DNA of 64,000 nt, taken from assembly GCA_003223245.1 (NCBI GenBank), contig QHYI01000121.1:1-64000 (forward strand), written 5' to 3'. The DNA is from Acidobacteriota bacterium (GTDB taxonomy: Bacteria; Acidobacteriota; Terriglobia; Acidiferrales; UBA7541). Of this stretch, positions 8,645 to 18,290 are shown piece by piece (position 1 is the first letter of the stretch; each line of letters opens with the position of its first letter). Position numbers and translations under genes: made by a program. A model generated the notes under the pieces. It saw nothing but the letters and a program-made list of their open reading frames with translations. It made no database searches and had not been told where the DNA came from.

Positions 8645-11083
8645 ATGCGGACGGTAGTGCAGGATCTGCGATATTCGGTGAGACAGCTTGTCAGTAGGCC
8701 GGGGCTGACGCTGACGGCGTTGGTGTCATTGGCACTGGGCATCGGAGCGACCACCGCGGTCTTCAGCGTCATCTATGCGGCGCTGATCGACCCGTATCCT
8801 TTTGTGGGGGCGGACCGGATTGTGCGGCTCACGATGCAGAGCAAGGCTGGGCAGGGGGATTGGGTCAATCTCAATGGGCCGCAAATCCGGGAAGTGCGTC
8901 AGCTCGGCATTGTGGAAAGCCTGCTAGCGATGGATTATCACGCCATGATTCTGACCGGACATGAGATTCCGGAAAACGTCAACGCGATCGGTCTGATTGC
9001 CAATGGGTTTGCAGACTTGGGAGTGCCACCGTTATTGGGCCGCGGACTTCTGCCGTCGGACGCCATCGAGGGGCAGGATGCGCAAGCGGTGACCGTGGTG
9101 TCGTATAAGTTTTGGCAGACCCATTTCCTTTCGGACCCGGAAGTCGTGGGCAAGACGATTCAACTGGACCGGAAGAACTACACGATTGTGGGGGTGGCCG
9201 CGCCGCGATTCCGCTGGTACAGCGCGGATGTCTACCTGCCGCTGAAGCTTACGCAGGATCCGGGACCGACGTACATCATCAATCTGCGGCTGCGGAAGGG
9301 CGTGACGCGCGAAGCGGCGGACGCTGCATTACAACCCTTGGTAGACCAGTTTGCCATCGATATGCCGAAGCACTTCCCCGAGCACTTCCGGGTGAACGTG
9401 GAAGGGCTGAACGAATGGGTTGTGAGAAGCATCAGCGGAACCTTGTATCTGCTGTTTGGCGGCGTAGCTCTGCTGCTGGCGATCGGGTGCGGGAACGTGT
9501 CTATTCTGTTGCTGGCGCGTGGCACGGCCCGGCAGCACGAATTGGCTGTGCGGGCGGCCATTGGCGCGGGACGCGGCCGCATCGCGCGGCAGTTATTGAC
9601 GGAGTCGCTGTTTCTGGCGACGATTGGCGCGGCGCTAGGCGTTTTGGCGTCCTATGGCATTTTAGCGGGCATTCGAGTGCTGTTGCCTCCGTACGCGTTC
9701 GCGCCTGAAGTGGTAATCCGCATCAATCTTCCCGTTCTCTTCTTCAGCGTTGGCGTGGGACTCCTAACCGGAATTCTCTCCGGGTCGTGGCCAGCATGGC
9801 GGCTCTCGCGAACGCAAGCAGGACAATTGATGCAAGCGAACGTGAGGCGGCTAGCGGGAAGCGTGGCGGGGCGCAGAACGAACAACGTGCTGATCGCGGG
9901 CCAGATTGCGCTAACGCTGTTGCTGCTGGCCGGAGCGGGGGCGGCGATGGAGGCCTTCGAGGGGCTGATGCATAAGCCGCTGGGCTACGATCCACGTCAT
10001 GTGATGTCGGTAGGAATACCGCTTCACGACGGCGCGTACACAACATGGGCCGCGCGCGCAGCCTATTTCGAGCAAATGCGAGCAAAAGTGGCAGAGACGC
10101 CAGGAGTGACGATGGCGGCAATTTCGAGCAACGCCACGCCCCCGCGGAATGGAGGGAAGACGCAGTTTGAGATCCTCGAGAAGCCCTCGGCGGAAGAACA
10201 GATGACGTCCGTCAATCTGGTGAGTCCCGGGTATTTCGCGATCCTGAGGATTCCACTTCTTCAAGGACGAATATGGAACGAAACGGAGAATCAGAACGGC
10301 GCACACATCGCGGTCATCAATCGGACGCTGGCGCAGCGGTATTTCCCGAACGGCGATGCGATCGGTCACTCGGTGAAGTTGCCCAAGATTGAGGACAGGC
10401 CCCCGTCGATTCTGTCGGCGTCGAACATTGCTGATTCCTGGCTGCAGATTGTGGGCATCGTGGAAGATGCGCGAAACGACGGGTTGAGGGACCCCGTCAA
10501 ACCAGCGGTATATGTACCGAACACGCTGAGCATGTGGCAAGGAACGCAGATTTTGGTGAGGTCGGAGGCGCCGCCGCTGACGCTGGTGCACGCCGTGCAG
10601 AAACAGTTGGCCGCGGTAAATCCAGACCAGCAGACCTACAGCATCGTGAGGGACCTGGAGACCAGGATCAGCGATCTGCCGGAATGGCAGCAGGAGCATC
10701 TGGCGGCATGGATCTTTGGAATCCTGGCGTGGCTGGCATTAGCACTCGCGGCAATCGGATTGTATTGCGTGGTGTCCTATGTTGTGGCACAGCGCACGAA
10801 CGAATTTGGAATTCGCATGGCGTTGGGTGCCCAGCCCACGCAGGTCCTGCGGATCGTGTTTGCGTCGACGGTGGTGAGTGTGGGGAGCGGGATTGCGGCT
10901 GGACTGGCGCTTACCCTGATGATGAACAGGATTCTGGAGAGTTGGGTGGGAGGAAACGCGCGGGATCCGATAATTCTGGTTGGGGGAGCGCTGCTACTGA
11001 GCTTGGTGGCCATGCTTGCCTGTGCGATACCGGCGCGGCACGCGTCCCGGCTGGATCCGATGGTGGCGTTACGCAACGAGTGA
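8645..11083 (+). CDS. MacB/FtsX-type ABC transporter permease (ADOP family)
   Basis: 812 residues with the duplicated layout of acidobacterial orphan permeases. First half: N-terminal membrane helix in LTLTALVSLALGIGATTAVF, a MacB-type periplasmic domain (about residues 45-245), then three helices around residues 265-385 with ELAVRAAIGAGRGRIARQLL. The same layout repeats in the second half, ending in EFGIRMALGAQPTQVL, two more helices and RLDPMVALRNE. Family knowledge: such permeases lack their own ATPase gene nearby and may export peptides or lipids, or act in envelope stress. It has no N-terminal cytoplasmic prefix, unlike the permease at 12812. SD is weak (GGTGCGAG). Confidence 0.85.
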   Translation: MRTVVQDLRYSVRQLVSRPGLTLTALVSLALGIGATTAVFSVIYAALIDPYPFVGADRIVRLTMQSKAGQGDWVNLNGPQIREVRQLGIVESLLAMDYHAMILTGHEIPENVNAIGLIANGFADLGVPPLLGRGLLPSDAIEGQDAQAVTVVSYKFWQTHFLSDPEVVGKTIQLDRKNYTIVGVAAPRFRWYSADVYLPLKLTQDPGPTYIINLRLRKGVTREAADAALQPLVDQFAIDMPKHFPEHFRVNVEGLNEWVVRSISGTLYLLFGGVALLLAIGCGNVSILLLARGTARQHELAVRAAIGAGRGRIARQLLTESLFLATIGAALGVLASYGILAGIRVLLPPYAFAPEVVIRINLPVLFFSVGVGLLTGILSGSWPAWRLSRTQAGQLMQANVRRLAGSVAGRRTNNVLIAGQIALTLLLLAGAGAAMEAFEGLMHKPLGYDPRHVMSVGIPLHDGAYTTWAARAAYFEQMRAKVAETPGVTMAAISSNATPPRNGGKTQFEILEKPSAEEQMTSVNLVSPGYFAILRIPLLQGRIWNETENQNGAHIAVINRTLAQRYFPNGDAIGHSVKLPKIEDRPPSILSASNIADSWLQIVGIVEDARNDGLRDPVKPAVYVPNTLSMWQGTQILVRSEAPPLTLVHAVQKQLAAVNPDQQTYSIVRDLETRISDLPEWQQEHLAAWIFGILAWLALALAAIGLYCVVSYVVAQRTNEFGIRMALGAQPTQVLRIVFASTVVSVGSGIAAGLALTLMMNRILESWVGGNARDPIILVGGALLLSLVAMLACAIPARHASRLDPMVALRNE

Positions 11084-11109
11084 ATGACGCTGCGGGCCTA
11101 GGAGAGAGA

Positions 11110-11131
11110 TTCAGTTTCGAAAAAAACTGAA
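11110..11131 (+). terminator. Weak hairpin after the permease
   Basis: TTCAGTTT and AAACTGAA form an 8-bp stem around CGAAAA, 27 bp after the permease stop. There is no clear T-run on the plus strand, so intrinsic termination is doubtful. Confidence 0.3.
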
Positions 11132-11457
11132 GGGAAGCGAGTGCGACGAAGAGAAGATAGCGAAAATTGAATGCCGCGATTCAAGTGCCGCTAATAATCG
11201 GCAACCCTTCCTTTATCCGATTACGGAAGAGTTGCTCGTGACTCGGGAGGAATCGCGAACGCGGAGCAGGCGAAACCCAGCGTGTTCACCGTCACTGCCT
11301 GAGCAATTCACAAGCGCAAGGTTTAAGCGGCAACATCTCCCACCTTGCAACGGACATTATGCCTGTCCAAATCAGCCGGAGTGAAACGTGAACCGACGTA
11401 TCGACGTACTTTCTGTAGAGGATTGCATCATAGATTTATCCGCAGGGAGGCTAGTCT
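11132..11457. other. Intergenic region with no recognised feature
   Basis: About 325 bases between the first permease and the deletion pseudogene. No coding-like frame, repeat or convincing promoter was seen; the last bases hold the GGGAGG ribosome-binding site of the pseudogene. Confidence 0.4.
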
Positions 11458-12299
11458 ATGGAGAGCAGGCAACATCTCCGGTTTGCCGCGCGCCAGCTAA
11501 GGCGTAATCCTGCCTGTGCTTGCAGGCCGCGTCTTTTCCGATGCTGACGGACCCAATGCGCAGCACGTGGCCGTGGTGAACCAAGCCTTCGCGCGAAAGG
11601 TCTATGACGGAAGCAATCCCGTGGGCCACTACATCAACAAAGACACATTGATCGTGGGCGAGGTAGCCGACGTCCCCATTGCCTCCGGCTTGGACCCCGT
11701 CGCCCCGATTCAGACCGAGCAGACTATGTATATTCCCGCTGCCCAGATGGAGGGGCCGTCTCTCGCGCTGCTGGGTTGTGCGAACGGCAGGTCCAGTTGG
11801 GGGTTTAACCGCCGAAATGCAGCGCGCACTGGCCAAAGCAGATCCGAACCTGCCGGCCTCGGGCTTCTACAGCATGAAGGACCTGCTGGCTCGGACGCTG
11901 ACGACGCAGCGCATGGAAGTTGCTCTGCTCGGCGCCATGGCGGCGCTGGCGCTGCTGTTGAGCGCAGTCGGCATCTTTGCGCTGGTGGCCAACATGGTGG
12001 CCCAGAAGACGCGCGAGATCGGCATCCGCATGGCCTTGGGCTCCAGCCTCGGGCAGGTCATGATGCAGATCGGTAGCTCAGGGGTGGGCGCACCGCTGCT
12101 TGGCGTCGTACTGGGGCTCGCGCTTGCTGCGGGAGCGTTGCGCGTGATGAGCAGCGTAATTTACGGCGTGGGCGTATACGACACCGCGACGATTCTGGTT
12201 GTTGTGCTGACGCTCCTTGCCGTGGCCATTCTCGCTACCGTCCTGCCGGCCTTGAAGATTGCCAGGATCGACCCGGCCAGGACGCTCCGCGAGGAATAG
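11458..12299 (+). pseudogene. MacB/FtsX-type permease with large internal deletion
   Basis: GGGAGG with 7-bp spacing precedes an ATG opening the typical permease start ESRQHLRFAARQLRRNP. The sequence then jumps directly, near 11510, to the last periplasmic segment in another frame (LPVLAGRVFSDADG, HVAVVNQAFARKVYDG, QTMYIPAAQMEG). A second frame change at about 11760-11810 leads to the C-terminal membrane part (EMQRALAKADPNLP, REIGIRMALGSSLGQVMMQI) ending IDPARTLREE. Some 500 residues are missing and at least two frames are needed, so it is dead. It lies between two intact paralogues. Confidence 0.85.
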
Positions 12300-12355
12300 G
12301 TACCGCAACGGCGAAATGAATCCTTAGTTGCCTTCATACAGATAAGCCGCAAAAT

Positions 12356-12377
12356 GGGACGCGCTAAAGCGCGCCCC
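12356..12377. repeat. Palindrome with TAAA loop
   Basis: GGGACGCGC-TAAA-GCGCGCCCC forms a 9-position stem with one mismatch, just upstream of padR. It shares its loop type (T[A/G]A[A/C]) with the palindromes at 53075, 54353 and 60685 and may be one of a dispersed family. It could also end leftward or rightward transcription. Confidence 0.5.
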
Positions 12378-12477
12378 TCCGCGGACTGTGCGGCGGGGCA
12401 GATTCCTCCCTGAAAAAATCGCGTCGAGCTGAAATTTCCCCGCACCCGCCTGCGTACGATATGTGGGAGGCACATAT

Positions 12478-12819
12478 ATGGGCGCAAAAGTGGAGGAGGA
12501 GTGGAAGAAAGGAAGCGCGGAGCTCTTGGTTTTGTCCCTGTTGGAGGACCTGCCGCGGCATGGCTACGAAATCGCCAAGCTCATTGAAATCCGCTCGGCC
12601 GGTGCGCTCCACTTTCATGTGGCCTCGCTCTATCCCCTGCTTTACCGGCTCGAAAAGCGGGGCGGGATCCAAGGACGTTGGGTAGAGAAACCAAATCAGA
12701 GACGGCGGCGGTATTACCGGCTGACCACGGCGGGACGGCGCATCCTGGCGCTGCAACGCAAGAAGTGGCTGGAGTTCGCCGGAGCCGTGGGCCAAATCGC
12801 GGGAGTGCAACATGCCTGA
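12478..12819 (+). CDS. PadR-family transcriptional regulator
   Basis: 113 residues with the PadR winged-helix: KKGSAELLVLSLLEDLPRHG, YEIAKLIEIRS, FHVASLYPLLYRLEKRG, then the wing with RRRRYYRLTTAGRR. The start at 12478 is chosen because GGGAGG is 7 bp upstream; a GTG five codons earlier would overlap that site. The stop overlaps the ATG of the downstream permease by 8 bp, so the two are translationally coupled. PadR proteins usually repress the adjacent transport gene and respond to small molecules; this pairing is a recurrent acidobacterial arrangement. Confidence 0.9.
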   Translation: MGAKVEEEWKKGSAELLVLSLLEDLPRHGYEIAKLIEIRSAGALHFHVASLYPLLYRLEKRGGIQGRWVEKPNQRRRRYYRLTTAGRRILALQRKKWLEFAGAVGQIAGVQHA

Positions 12820-15544
12820 ATGGAACCTGGAAATTCGCAGACGTTTGGTGGGGCTCAATCTTCGGCCCGAGCGGGAAGCAGAAATCGTCGAGGAGCTCTC
12901 GGATCATCTTCAGCAGTGCTACGAAGAGGCGCGAGCGCGAGGCGCAGAGGAGGATGAGGCGTTTCGCCAAGTGATCGCGGAAATCGATTGGCGAGGGTTC
13001 GCTCCGGAACTTCAGGTTACGGAGCGGACGCCGCAGTCGAACGCGGTGCCTGAGGGAGCGGCAACGAGCGGACACTTCTTCGAGGACCTCTGGAAGGACG
13101 TGCGCTTTGCCCTGCGCATGCTGCGAAAAGGCCCTGGTTTCACGGCCGTGGCGGTGCTGACGCTGGCTCTGGGCATTGGCGCAAACACGGCGGTCTTCAC
13201 GGTGGTCGACTCGCTCATCTTGAATCCGCTGCCCGTCGAAAAAATCTCCACACTCGCCGCGCTCAACACGACAGAAGCCAGAAGGACGGCGCAATCCGGC
13301 GACTTGCAAGCCCTCTCTTACTTGAATCTCAAAGAGATTCGGGAGCGCACGCACGCTTTCCGGAGCCTTTCCGGTCATTCCTATCCCGTGGCGGTCACGA
13401 TGACCGATAAGGACCAGCCGCGCCGAATTTTCGCGGAAATCGTGACCACAAATTACTTCGAGACTCTTGGCATACATCCGTTCCTCGGAAGATTCTTCCT
13501 TCCGAGCGAAGATGCTATGCCTGGTGCTGCTCCCGTCGCGGTGCTGGGCTACACGGCGTGGCAAAGCCGGTTTGGCGGAACTCCCGACATCCTCGGGCGA
13601 ACCATCACGCTGAACGAAACTCAATTCATGATCATCGGCGTCGCGCCCAAGGGATTTAAAGGCGTGTACGCCGTTTTTGGGCCGGATCTTTGGGTGCCTT
13701 CGATGATGGCGGCCGAAGTCCTACCCGCCGAGCAGCGGAATGCCTTGAGCGATCGCGGCCTGCCGCTCTTCACGGGAATCGGCCGGCTCGCGCCAGGCGT
13801 TACCCTCGCGCAGGCTCGTGCAGAAATGAACATCGTGGGCGCGGCTCTGCAAAAAGAAGATCCGGACGCCAACGAGGGAAAGATTCTTACTGTGACGCCT
13901 TTGATCGAAGCTGCCTACGGACCGGAACGGCAACCGGTCGTGTTCGGCGGCATTTTGCTGATGACCATCGTGGGATTCGTTTTGCTCATCGCTTGCTCGA
14001 ATGTGGCGAATTTGCTTTTGGCGCGTGCGAGCGTTCGCCGGCAGGAGATTGCCGTTCGCATGGCGCTTGGCGCGGGGCGCCGTAGACTCATCCGCCAACT
14101 GCTCACCGAAAGCGTGCTGCTGGGTCTTTTTAGCGGTGTTCTCGGCTTCGTATTCGGCTATGGCGGATGCCGATTTCTCGAATCCTTGCGCCCCGCGGAG
14201 TACGCGCAGAACCTTCAAGACCTGAGGCTCGACGCGGGCGTGTTTGTCTTTGCGTTTGCTGTTGCCATTCTAACCGGACTGCTGTTCGGCATTGTGCCTG
14301 CGTTGCGGTCTTCGCGTGTTTCTGTTTCCGAAGTCCTTAAAGAGGAAACGCGCAGCCCAGGACGCGTCCGAAGCCGCGTAACCTTGGCGAACACACTCCT
14401 CGCTGGGCAGGTTGCAGTTTCGCTTGTTTTGCTCGTGGTTGCCGGTCTTTTCCTGCGAAGCATCGAGCGTGAGTACGTGATCGATCCTGGCTTCCAAACC
14501 AAGCACCTGGCGCTTTTCATGTTGTATCCGGGTCAGGCCGGATACGACCGCGTTCGCACAGGGCAGTTTTACAAACAGGTTCTGGACGGGATCGCCAGGA
14601 TTCCCGGCGTCGCGTCGGTCTCGTGGGCATCGAACCTGCCGTTGTGGGGTCACAAAGAGACGGGCATCGCGATTGAAGGGCAGGAAGCGCGCAAGAAATC
14701 CGAAGCTATCTCGGCCGTTGTGGACACGGTGGATCTCAACTATTTCTCCACCATGGATATCCCGCTCGTAATGGGTCGCGACTTTTCAGAGAACGATCGC
14801 GATGTTTCTACCCCCGTGGCCATCATCAATGAAACGATGGCCGCCAAGTATTGGCCAAACCAAGACCCGCTCGGGAAGCGCTTGCAATTGCCTCGCGGCA
14901 AACAGCTCCTGCAAGTAGTGGGCGTCGTGAAGACCGCGAATTATCAAACGCTGGGCGAGCCGCCGCAGCCGTGCGTCTACATTCCGTTGCGGCAGAATTA
15001 CGCCGACAGCATGATTCTTTACATCCGCAGTGAACGTGACCCCTCCACAGTTCTCGCCGCAGTTCAGGGAGAAATTCACAGCCTCGATCCCGGTTTGCCG
15101 ATGGAAGACATTCGCACCGGGACCAAAGTCATTGATCAAGCGCTCTGGTGGTCGAAGATTGGCGTGGGCTTGCTGGGCGCTTTCGGACTCCTGGCCCTGG
15201 GCCTCGCCTCGGTGGGCCTGTACGGAATCATGGCGTACTCGGTGAATCAGCGGCGGCGCGAAATCGGAGTGCGTATGGCTTTAGGGGCGAACCAGGGAAG
15301 CGTGTCCCTTCTGGTGCTTGGTCAAGGAATGACGGTAGTAGCCAGCGGTGTTGCCGTGGGAATGGCGCTCTCGCTTCTGCTCGGACGCGTGCTCTCGCGA
15401 TTCCTCTACGGCATCAGCGGAAGCGATCCGCTCAGCCTGGTGGGAGCTTCGCTCGCGCTGCTTGCCGTGGCTTTTTTCGCGTGCTACCTGCCGGCGCGAA
15501 GCGCGAGCCGCGTCGATCCTCTCGTGGCGTTGCGAGAAGCCTAA
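12812..15544 (+). CDS. MacB/FtsX-type permease with N-terminal prefix domain (ADOP)
   Basis: 910 residues. The first 80 form a cytoplasmic helical prefix (EWNLEIRRRLVGLNL, EAEIVEELSDHLQQCYEEA) typical of permeases encoded behind PadR genes. Then come two MacB-like periplasmic domains and two sets of membrane helices: GFTAVAVLTLALGIGANTAV, the first four-helix block with QEIAVRMALGAGRRRLIRQL, the second with REIGVRMALGANQGSVSLLV, ending SRVDPLVALREA. No ATPase is adjacent, so it is an orphan permease that may borrow one or act as a mechanotransmitter. It forms an operon with padR (8-bp overlap). Confidence 0.9.
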   Translation: MPEWNLEIRRRLVGLNLRPEREAEIVEELSDHLQQCYEEARARGAEEDEAFRQVIAEIDWRGFAPELQVTERTPQSNAVPEGAATSGHFFEDLWKDVRFALRMLRKGPGFTAVAVLTLALGIGANTAVFTVVDSLILNPLPVEKISTLAALNTTEARRTAQSGDLQALSYLNLKEIRERTHAFRSLSGHSYPVAVTMTDKDQPRRIFAEIVTTNYFETLGIHPFLGRFFLPSEDAMPGAAPVAVLGYTAWQSRFGGTPDILGRTITLNETQFMIIGVAPKGFKGVYAVFGPDLWVPSMMAAEVLPAEQRNALSDRGLPLFTGIGRLAPGVTLAQARAEMNIVGAALQKEDPDANEGKILTVTPLIEAAYGPERQPVVFGGILLMTIVGFVLLIACSNVANLLLARASVRRQEIAVRMALGAGRRRLIRQLLTESVLLGLFSGVLGFVFGYGGCRFLESLRPAEYAQNLQDLRLDAGVFVFAFAVAILTGLLFGIVPALRSSRVSVSEVLKEETRSPGRVRSRVTLANTLLAGQVAVSLVLLVVAGLFLRSIEREYVIDPGFQTKHLALFMLYPGQAGYDRVRTGQFYKQVLDGIARIPGVASVSWASNLPLWGHKETGIAIEGQEARKKSEAISAVVDTVDLNYFSTMDIPLVMGRDFSENDRDVSTPVAIINETMAAKYWPNQDPLGKRLQLPRGKQLLQVVGVVKTANYQTLGEPPQPCVYIPLRQNYADSMILYIRSERDPSTVLAAVQGEIHSLDPGLPMEDIRTGTKVIDQALWWSKIGVGLLGAFGLLALGLASVGLYGIMAYSVNQRRREIGVRMALGANQGSVSLLVLGQGMTVVASGVAVGMALSLLLGRVLSRFLYGISGSDPLSLVGASLALLAVAFFACYLPARSASRVDPLVALREA

Positions 15545-15582
15545 ACGCTAGGTTGAACGCCGCCTCAGGCCGCGCCCGATCG

Positions 15583-16644
15583 TTAGTTTCTAGGCACGGA
15601 TTGAGACAGGAGACGCTTAGCGGTGTCGCGCACACCACGCACGTACGCATTTCCAGGCGACGAAGGAACCAGCTTCAGGTAATTGTCCAGGTCCCGCACC
15701 TGAGATTGATAATCCTTCCTCTTTGCGTGGACGTCTGCGAGCACCAGATAAACATCCGGGTAGTCGGGTTTGCGGAGGAGCGCCTCGCGCAAACTTTTTT
15801 CCGCTTCGTCCGCGCGGTTCTGATCGAGCAGCGCAATTCCCAGGAACAGATGGCCCTGTGGGGAATCCGGATCGGTTTCCAGGCCGCGCTTAATCAAGTC
15901 CTCACCTTCCTTGGGTTTGCCCTGGTTGCACAAGATCAACCCATAAGCAAACTGCGCGCGGGCGTAATGGCCGTCGCTTAAATCGATGGCTTTTTGGAGG
16001 GCTTCCATGGCTTCCATCTGATGATGCAAACGCAATTCCGCAACACCGATTTGATAAAAAGCTTCGTAATAATCCGGGTACGCGGCCGCCGCCTTCTTAA
16101 AGTGCCCGAGACTTCCGGCGAAATCGTTTTTGGCCATGCGCTCGAGCCCGCGCTGGTACTCATCCTGGGCCTTCGAGGGAATTTTCAACTCCCGCACAGA
16201 GACGGTATAGGCGTTTGCGCTGGGCGGAGGCGCGCTCGAGGAACTGAGGCACAGTGTCACTTCCGCCGGAAAAAAGCTGACCTGCGTGATGGCGCTGGCA
16301 ATCCCATATCCCTGTTCCGCAGCGCTCACTTCGTAAGCGCCCGGGGGCACCTCGCGAAGTTCGAAATGACCGTCAAAATCCGTGCTGATGGTTTCGATCG
16401 TGCCGGCCGACAGAGAGCGAATGTTCACGAAAACTTGTGACGCAGGTTTCGCACCTCGGTTCAGATACACCGTTCCCTGGATTTCTCCCGTACGCTTCCC
16501 GAAGGGCCGGTTGGGAGGGCCATCAAAGAAATCCGCCTGGGCGAGAGCAGGGGGAATTTCTGCGAGCAAGGTGAGAATCAAAACGAGAAACCACACGGGA
16601 AAGAATGCCGTGCGCAGCTTGGACTTCCAAACTTGCAAAATCAT
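15583..16644 (-). CDS. Exported TPR protein with regulatory-like (Ig-fold) domain
   Basis: 353 residues: signal peptide (FFPVWFLVLILTLLAEIPPA, cleavage after ALAQ), a carboxypeptidase-regulatory-like domain (EIQGTVYLNRGAKPASQVFV to PPGAYEVSAAEQGYG), then five or so tetratricopeptide repeats (AQDEYQRGLERMAKNDF, FYQIGVAELRLHHQMEAM, GHLFLGIALLDQNRADEAEK). TPRs bind partner proteins; the Ig-like domain suggests a cell-surface scaffold. ATG 16644 has GAGGTG at a good distance; a GTG three codons earlier is possible. It converges with the permease gene at 15544. Confidence 0.8.
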   Translation of the reverse strand: MILQVWKSKLRTAFFPVWFLVLILTLLAEIPPALAQADFFDGPPNRPFGKRTGEIQGTVYLNRGAKPASQVFVNIRSLSAGTIETISTDFDGHFELREVPPGAYEVSAAEQGYGIASAITQVSFFPAEVTLCLSSSSAPPPSANAYTVSVRELKIPSKAQDEYQRGLERMAKNDFAGSLGHFKKAAAAYPDYYEAFYQIGVAELRLHHQMEAMEALQKAIDLSDGHYARAQFAYGLILCNQGKPKEGEDLIKRGLETDPDSPQGHLFLGIALLDQNRADEAEKSLREALLRKPDYPDVYLVLADVHAKRKDYQSQVRDLDNYLKLVPSSPGNAYVRGVRDTAKRLLSQSVPRN

Positions 16645-17458
16645 TTCAGACACCTCGACCTAATCTGAGCTCGCGAGAAAACTCTTTTTTGACGGGCTGC
16701 TGAAAAATCGCGAACGCTATCGTGGACGGAAGCTCGGGGCGAGCGAAACAATCGCGTGATTCGCCAACACAGGAAAGCCCTTGCGCGGCAAACTCCGCTG
16801 CTCGATCAAAGAAGCCTACAATCCGCAGTGCTCATGGGGTCTTTTCCGCGAGCAGAGATTCTTCAGCATCCTGCCGGGGACCAGGTGCGACTGGAGGGAG
16901 TAAATCTTCGGGGCGCTGATGGCCACTGCCGCCGTACTACTGCGGCAGAATTAGTGGCTTTACTTGCGCCGCCGTTGCACCGTTTTCTCCCAAGTGCCAG
17001 CCGTCGCGTGGGCGGACTATGGAGGAGAGAGGCAAGCCGTTTGCCAAAGCGGGGAAGAATCGTTTTGGCGATTTAAGTTCCCCGAAGCGAATTGGATGCG
17101 AAGGAGGAAAGGGCCAAGTACTTCTTTGCATACCGGCCGGCGATGGCAGACCAAGTGTAAATTTGACCAGCAACACGGCGATTTTGTTTCGGCGAATTTT
17201 TCATCGACCGGCAAATACCTGATGAATTTCCTGGGCGTTCACCTGCCAAGAAAATGCCGAGAATTCTTGGTCGATTCGGGATAGCTGGGGGGTTGTTGTG
17301 GACGCGAGGTCTTCGCGTGACTTTCGCGCATTGCGATTGCAGAGCGTCTGTGGAAACGCGTGCGACCGAACAATTCAGGACAAGCAAACGTTCCCGGCGG
17401 GACGCGTTACTGGTGAAAGCGGAGATATCCTGTAGAGCCCTGTAGAGCCCCGTAGAGC
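16645..17458. other. 814-bp region of degraded sequence
   Basis: No intact gene. An IS-end-like GGGCTGCTGAAAAA occurs at about 16692. Short coding-like stretches exist, for example LDAKEERAKYFFAYRPAM near 17090-17150 and GDFVSANFSSTGKYLM near 17180-17225, but no frame joins them. At about 17400-17425 one frame reads RRDALLVKAE, matching WDALLVKAE in the Oar receptor at 2-913, so another receptor scrap is likely here. Confidence 0.4.
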
Positions 17459-17460
17459 AT
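17431..17460. repeat. Three tandem 10-bp units
   Basis: The unit TGTAGAGCCC is repeated twice exactly and a third time as CGTAGAGCAT. It lies directly at the left border of the ABC ATPase fragment, so it may mark a slippage or recombination junction. Confidence 0.7.
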
Positions 17461-18290
17461 GTTGACTGCGGGGACGGACCCGGGCGCGCTTGGAGCTGAA
17501 GGAACTCCTTCGTCGGCTGAACCGCGAAGGCAAAACAGTGTTCATCACTTCGCATGTGCTGTCGGACCTGGAGGAAATCTGCACATCTCTGGGCGTTATG
17601 GAAAAGGGGAAACTGCTGCGTGTAGGCAAAATCGGCGACGTGATGCGCGGAGCGGGGCACACCAAGCGCGTGCGGATCAAGCTGGCGGCCGCAGGATTTG
17701 CACTCGGGGCATGGCTGGCAGCGCGCCCGGGCGTGAGTGAAGCGCGAGAAGAAGGACTGGAAGCGGAAATGGTGTTTCCAGGAACGGACGGGGAACTGGC
17801 GGCGTTGCTGGCTCTGAACATCGCGGTATTCTTCGCTCTGGGCCTGGCGGCAATTCGAAACCAGGAGGGCGTCGGAAGAATTCTACGGACTCAGGAGGGC
17901 GGAGGAGCGGGTTGGCTCGACTTGGCCTGGCCGGCGCCCCTATTGGTGGCTGGAGCGGCTGCCGCAAGCTTGATCGTCGTCGCGGGAGTGGCTTCGGGGG
18001 CACTCTTCCTGATCATTTTCTACGTATGCATCATGATCTTGATGGCTCCGCTCGGAATTTTTTCAAAACCCGAGCGAGCGGCTTTCTCGGCGTTTTTGAT
18101 TCCCTCCGGCGCGTTTATGCTAGACCACGCGAATTGCATTTTGCGGCCCGCCATTTGGATCGCAGCTTTCCTGGCGCAGTGCTTGTTGATCGCCGTGTTT
18201 ATCGGCCTGCAGACGAAAGCCATTGACGAATTGAACCCGCCGGCAAGTGCCCCCGCTGCACCTCCCAAGCGCCGCTCAAATCGAGTTTGA
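17459..18290 (+). pseudogene. ABC ATPase tail fused to permease tail (relic)
   Basis: The relic opens with LTAGTDPGA in one frame, then continues in another as RLELKELLRRLNREGKTVF, ITSHVLSDLEEICTSLGVM and EKGKLLRVGKIGDVM: the part of an ABC-2-type ATPase from just after Walker B, including the H-loop His. Walker A and the signature motif are absent. After the ATPase C-terminal region (to about 17805) the same frame passes into four or so hydrophobic segments resembling an ABC-2 permease end (PAPLLVAGAAAASLIVVAG, FLIIFYVCIMILMAPLGIF). A deletion between adjacent ATPase and permease genes explains this in-frame fusion. From 17490 on it is a 266-codon open frame but cannot hydrolyse ATP. Confidence 0.7.

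Noticed and set aside
12581-13624. Open frame of 347 codons on the minus strand
   Set aside because: Opposite the padR and permease genes; Arg/His-rich shadow.
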